A stretch of 53,018 bases of DNA from Betaproteobacteria bacterium (GTDB taxonomy: Bacteria > Pseudomonadota > Gammaproteobacteria > Burkholderiales > Rhodocyclaceae). The stretch is from NCBI GenBank assembly GCA_028065725.1, contig JAPTVL010000402.1:1-53018 (forward strand). Reading direction: 5' to 3'. Under the pieces are notes generated by a model, which did not search any database, was not told the DNA's origin, and saw only the letters and a program-made list of their open reading frames with translations. Made by a program: the position numbers and the translations under genes. Shown one piece after another: positions 52,890-53,018 of the stretch (the first letter of the stretch is position 1; each line of letters begins with the position of its first letter).

Positions 52890-53018
52890 ATAGGTAAGTA
52901 TCCCCCGGCAAAGCCGGGGGCTTTATTGTGTGAGCCGCTCAAAGCGGCTAAGCGGGGGCGCTAACGCGACCCCGATTTGTTTGAGCCACCTTTCGGTGGC
53001 CGGTCAGCGCCAAAGGTT
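52890..53018. repeat. Cluster of four hairpins at the window edge
   Basis: Four hairpins follow each other: CCCCCGGC-AAA-GCCGGGGG (52902-52920), AGCCGCT-CAA-AGCGGCT (52933-52949), GGGGCGC-TAAC-GCG-A-CCCC (52955-52973) and GCCACC-TTTC-GGTGGC (52985-53000). The spacers TTTATTGTGTG and GATTTGTTTGA are T-rich. The first one could end transcription on the plus strand. The cluster as a whole resembles an end region of an IS200/IS605-type element or a structured RNA. The window ends here, so it cannot be settled. Confidence 0.5.

Overview
The window is GC-rich chromosomal DNA from a betaproteobacterium, most likely of the Rhodocyclales. The evidence is the codon bias and the familiar blocks fmt-def / LysM-dprA-smg-topoisomerase, NtrY/NtrX-TrkA-TrkH, hemE-priA and PqiA-PqiB-PqiC. 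No rRNA or ribosomal protein operon is present, so the placement rests on gene order and protein resemblance only.

Layout. (1) 1-6026, minus strand: a respiratory formate dehydrogenase operon fdoG-fdoH-fdoI-fdhE plus a 59-aa exported protein. fdoG contains an in-frame TGA (5439-5441) read as selenocysteine 196, followed by a SECIS-like hairpin. A sigma-54 type promoter (6067-6082) precedes fdoG. Paired GACA/TGTC palindromes lie further upstream, next to a divergent two-component pair made of an NtrC-class response regulator and a Cache-domain histidine kinase (6264-9694). (2) 9703-11557: dsbC-like and UbiH-family genes. (3) 11587-18732: a tRNA-Met(CAT) gene whose 3' part is duplicated as a perfect 48-bp direct repeat at 18685-18732. 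Between the copies sits a roughly 7-kb, visibly AT-richer island. It holds a tyrosine integrase, a probable Rep-like protein, a non-coding region with a two-part long-range stem, a SAM-methyltransferase-like gene translationally coupled to a reverse transcriptase, and an McrB-N-like/HNH endonuclease. (4) 18798-24686: DUF1289 protein, secreted protein, AsmA-like protein, ROK kinase, MOSC protein and MFS transporter. (5) 24683-40465, all minus strand: priA, hemE, two tandem trkH, trkA, an NtrX-like regulator, an NtrY-like kinase, a DUF4390 protein, rsmB, a SPASM radical-SAM protein, fmt and def. (6) 40572-50084, plus strand: LysM protein, dprA, smg, topoisomerase III, DUF924 protein, two pqiA halves, pqiB, pqiC. 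(7) 50134-53018: secreted FecR-like protein, RhlE-type helicase, rubredoxin and a cluster of hairpins at the window edge.

How it works together. The left block is a membrane-bound, Tat-exported selenoprotein formate:quinone oxidoreductase with its maturation factor. It is plausibly switched on by the adjacent kinase/regulator through sigma-54. The central block is ordinary housekeeping: formylation and deformylation of initiator Met, rRNA methylation, potassium uptake, haem synthesis and replication restart.

The most unusual part is the tRNA island. Its methyltransferase-like/reverse transcriptase/HNH set, with a structured non-coding leader, looks like a mobile anti-phage cassette that I cannot match to a named DRT, retron or Abi system by motif. 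Other points of interest are an in-frame GC-rich repeat inside the ROK kinase gene that also lies in the fdo operon, an NtrX-like regulator whose ATPase motifs are lost, and an orphan SPASM radical-SAM gene in the fmt-rsmB cluster.
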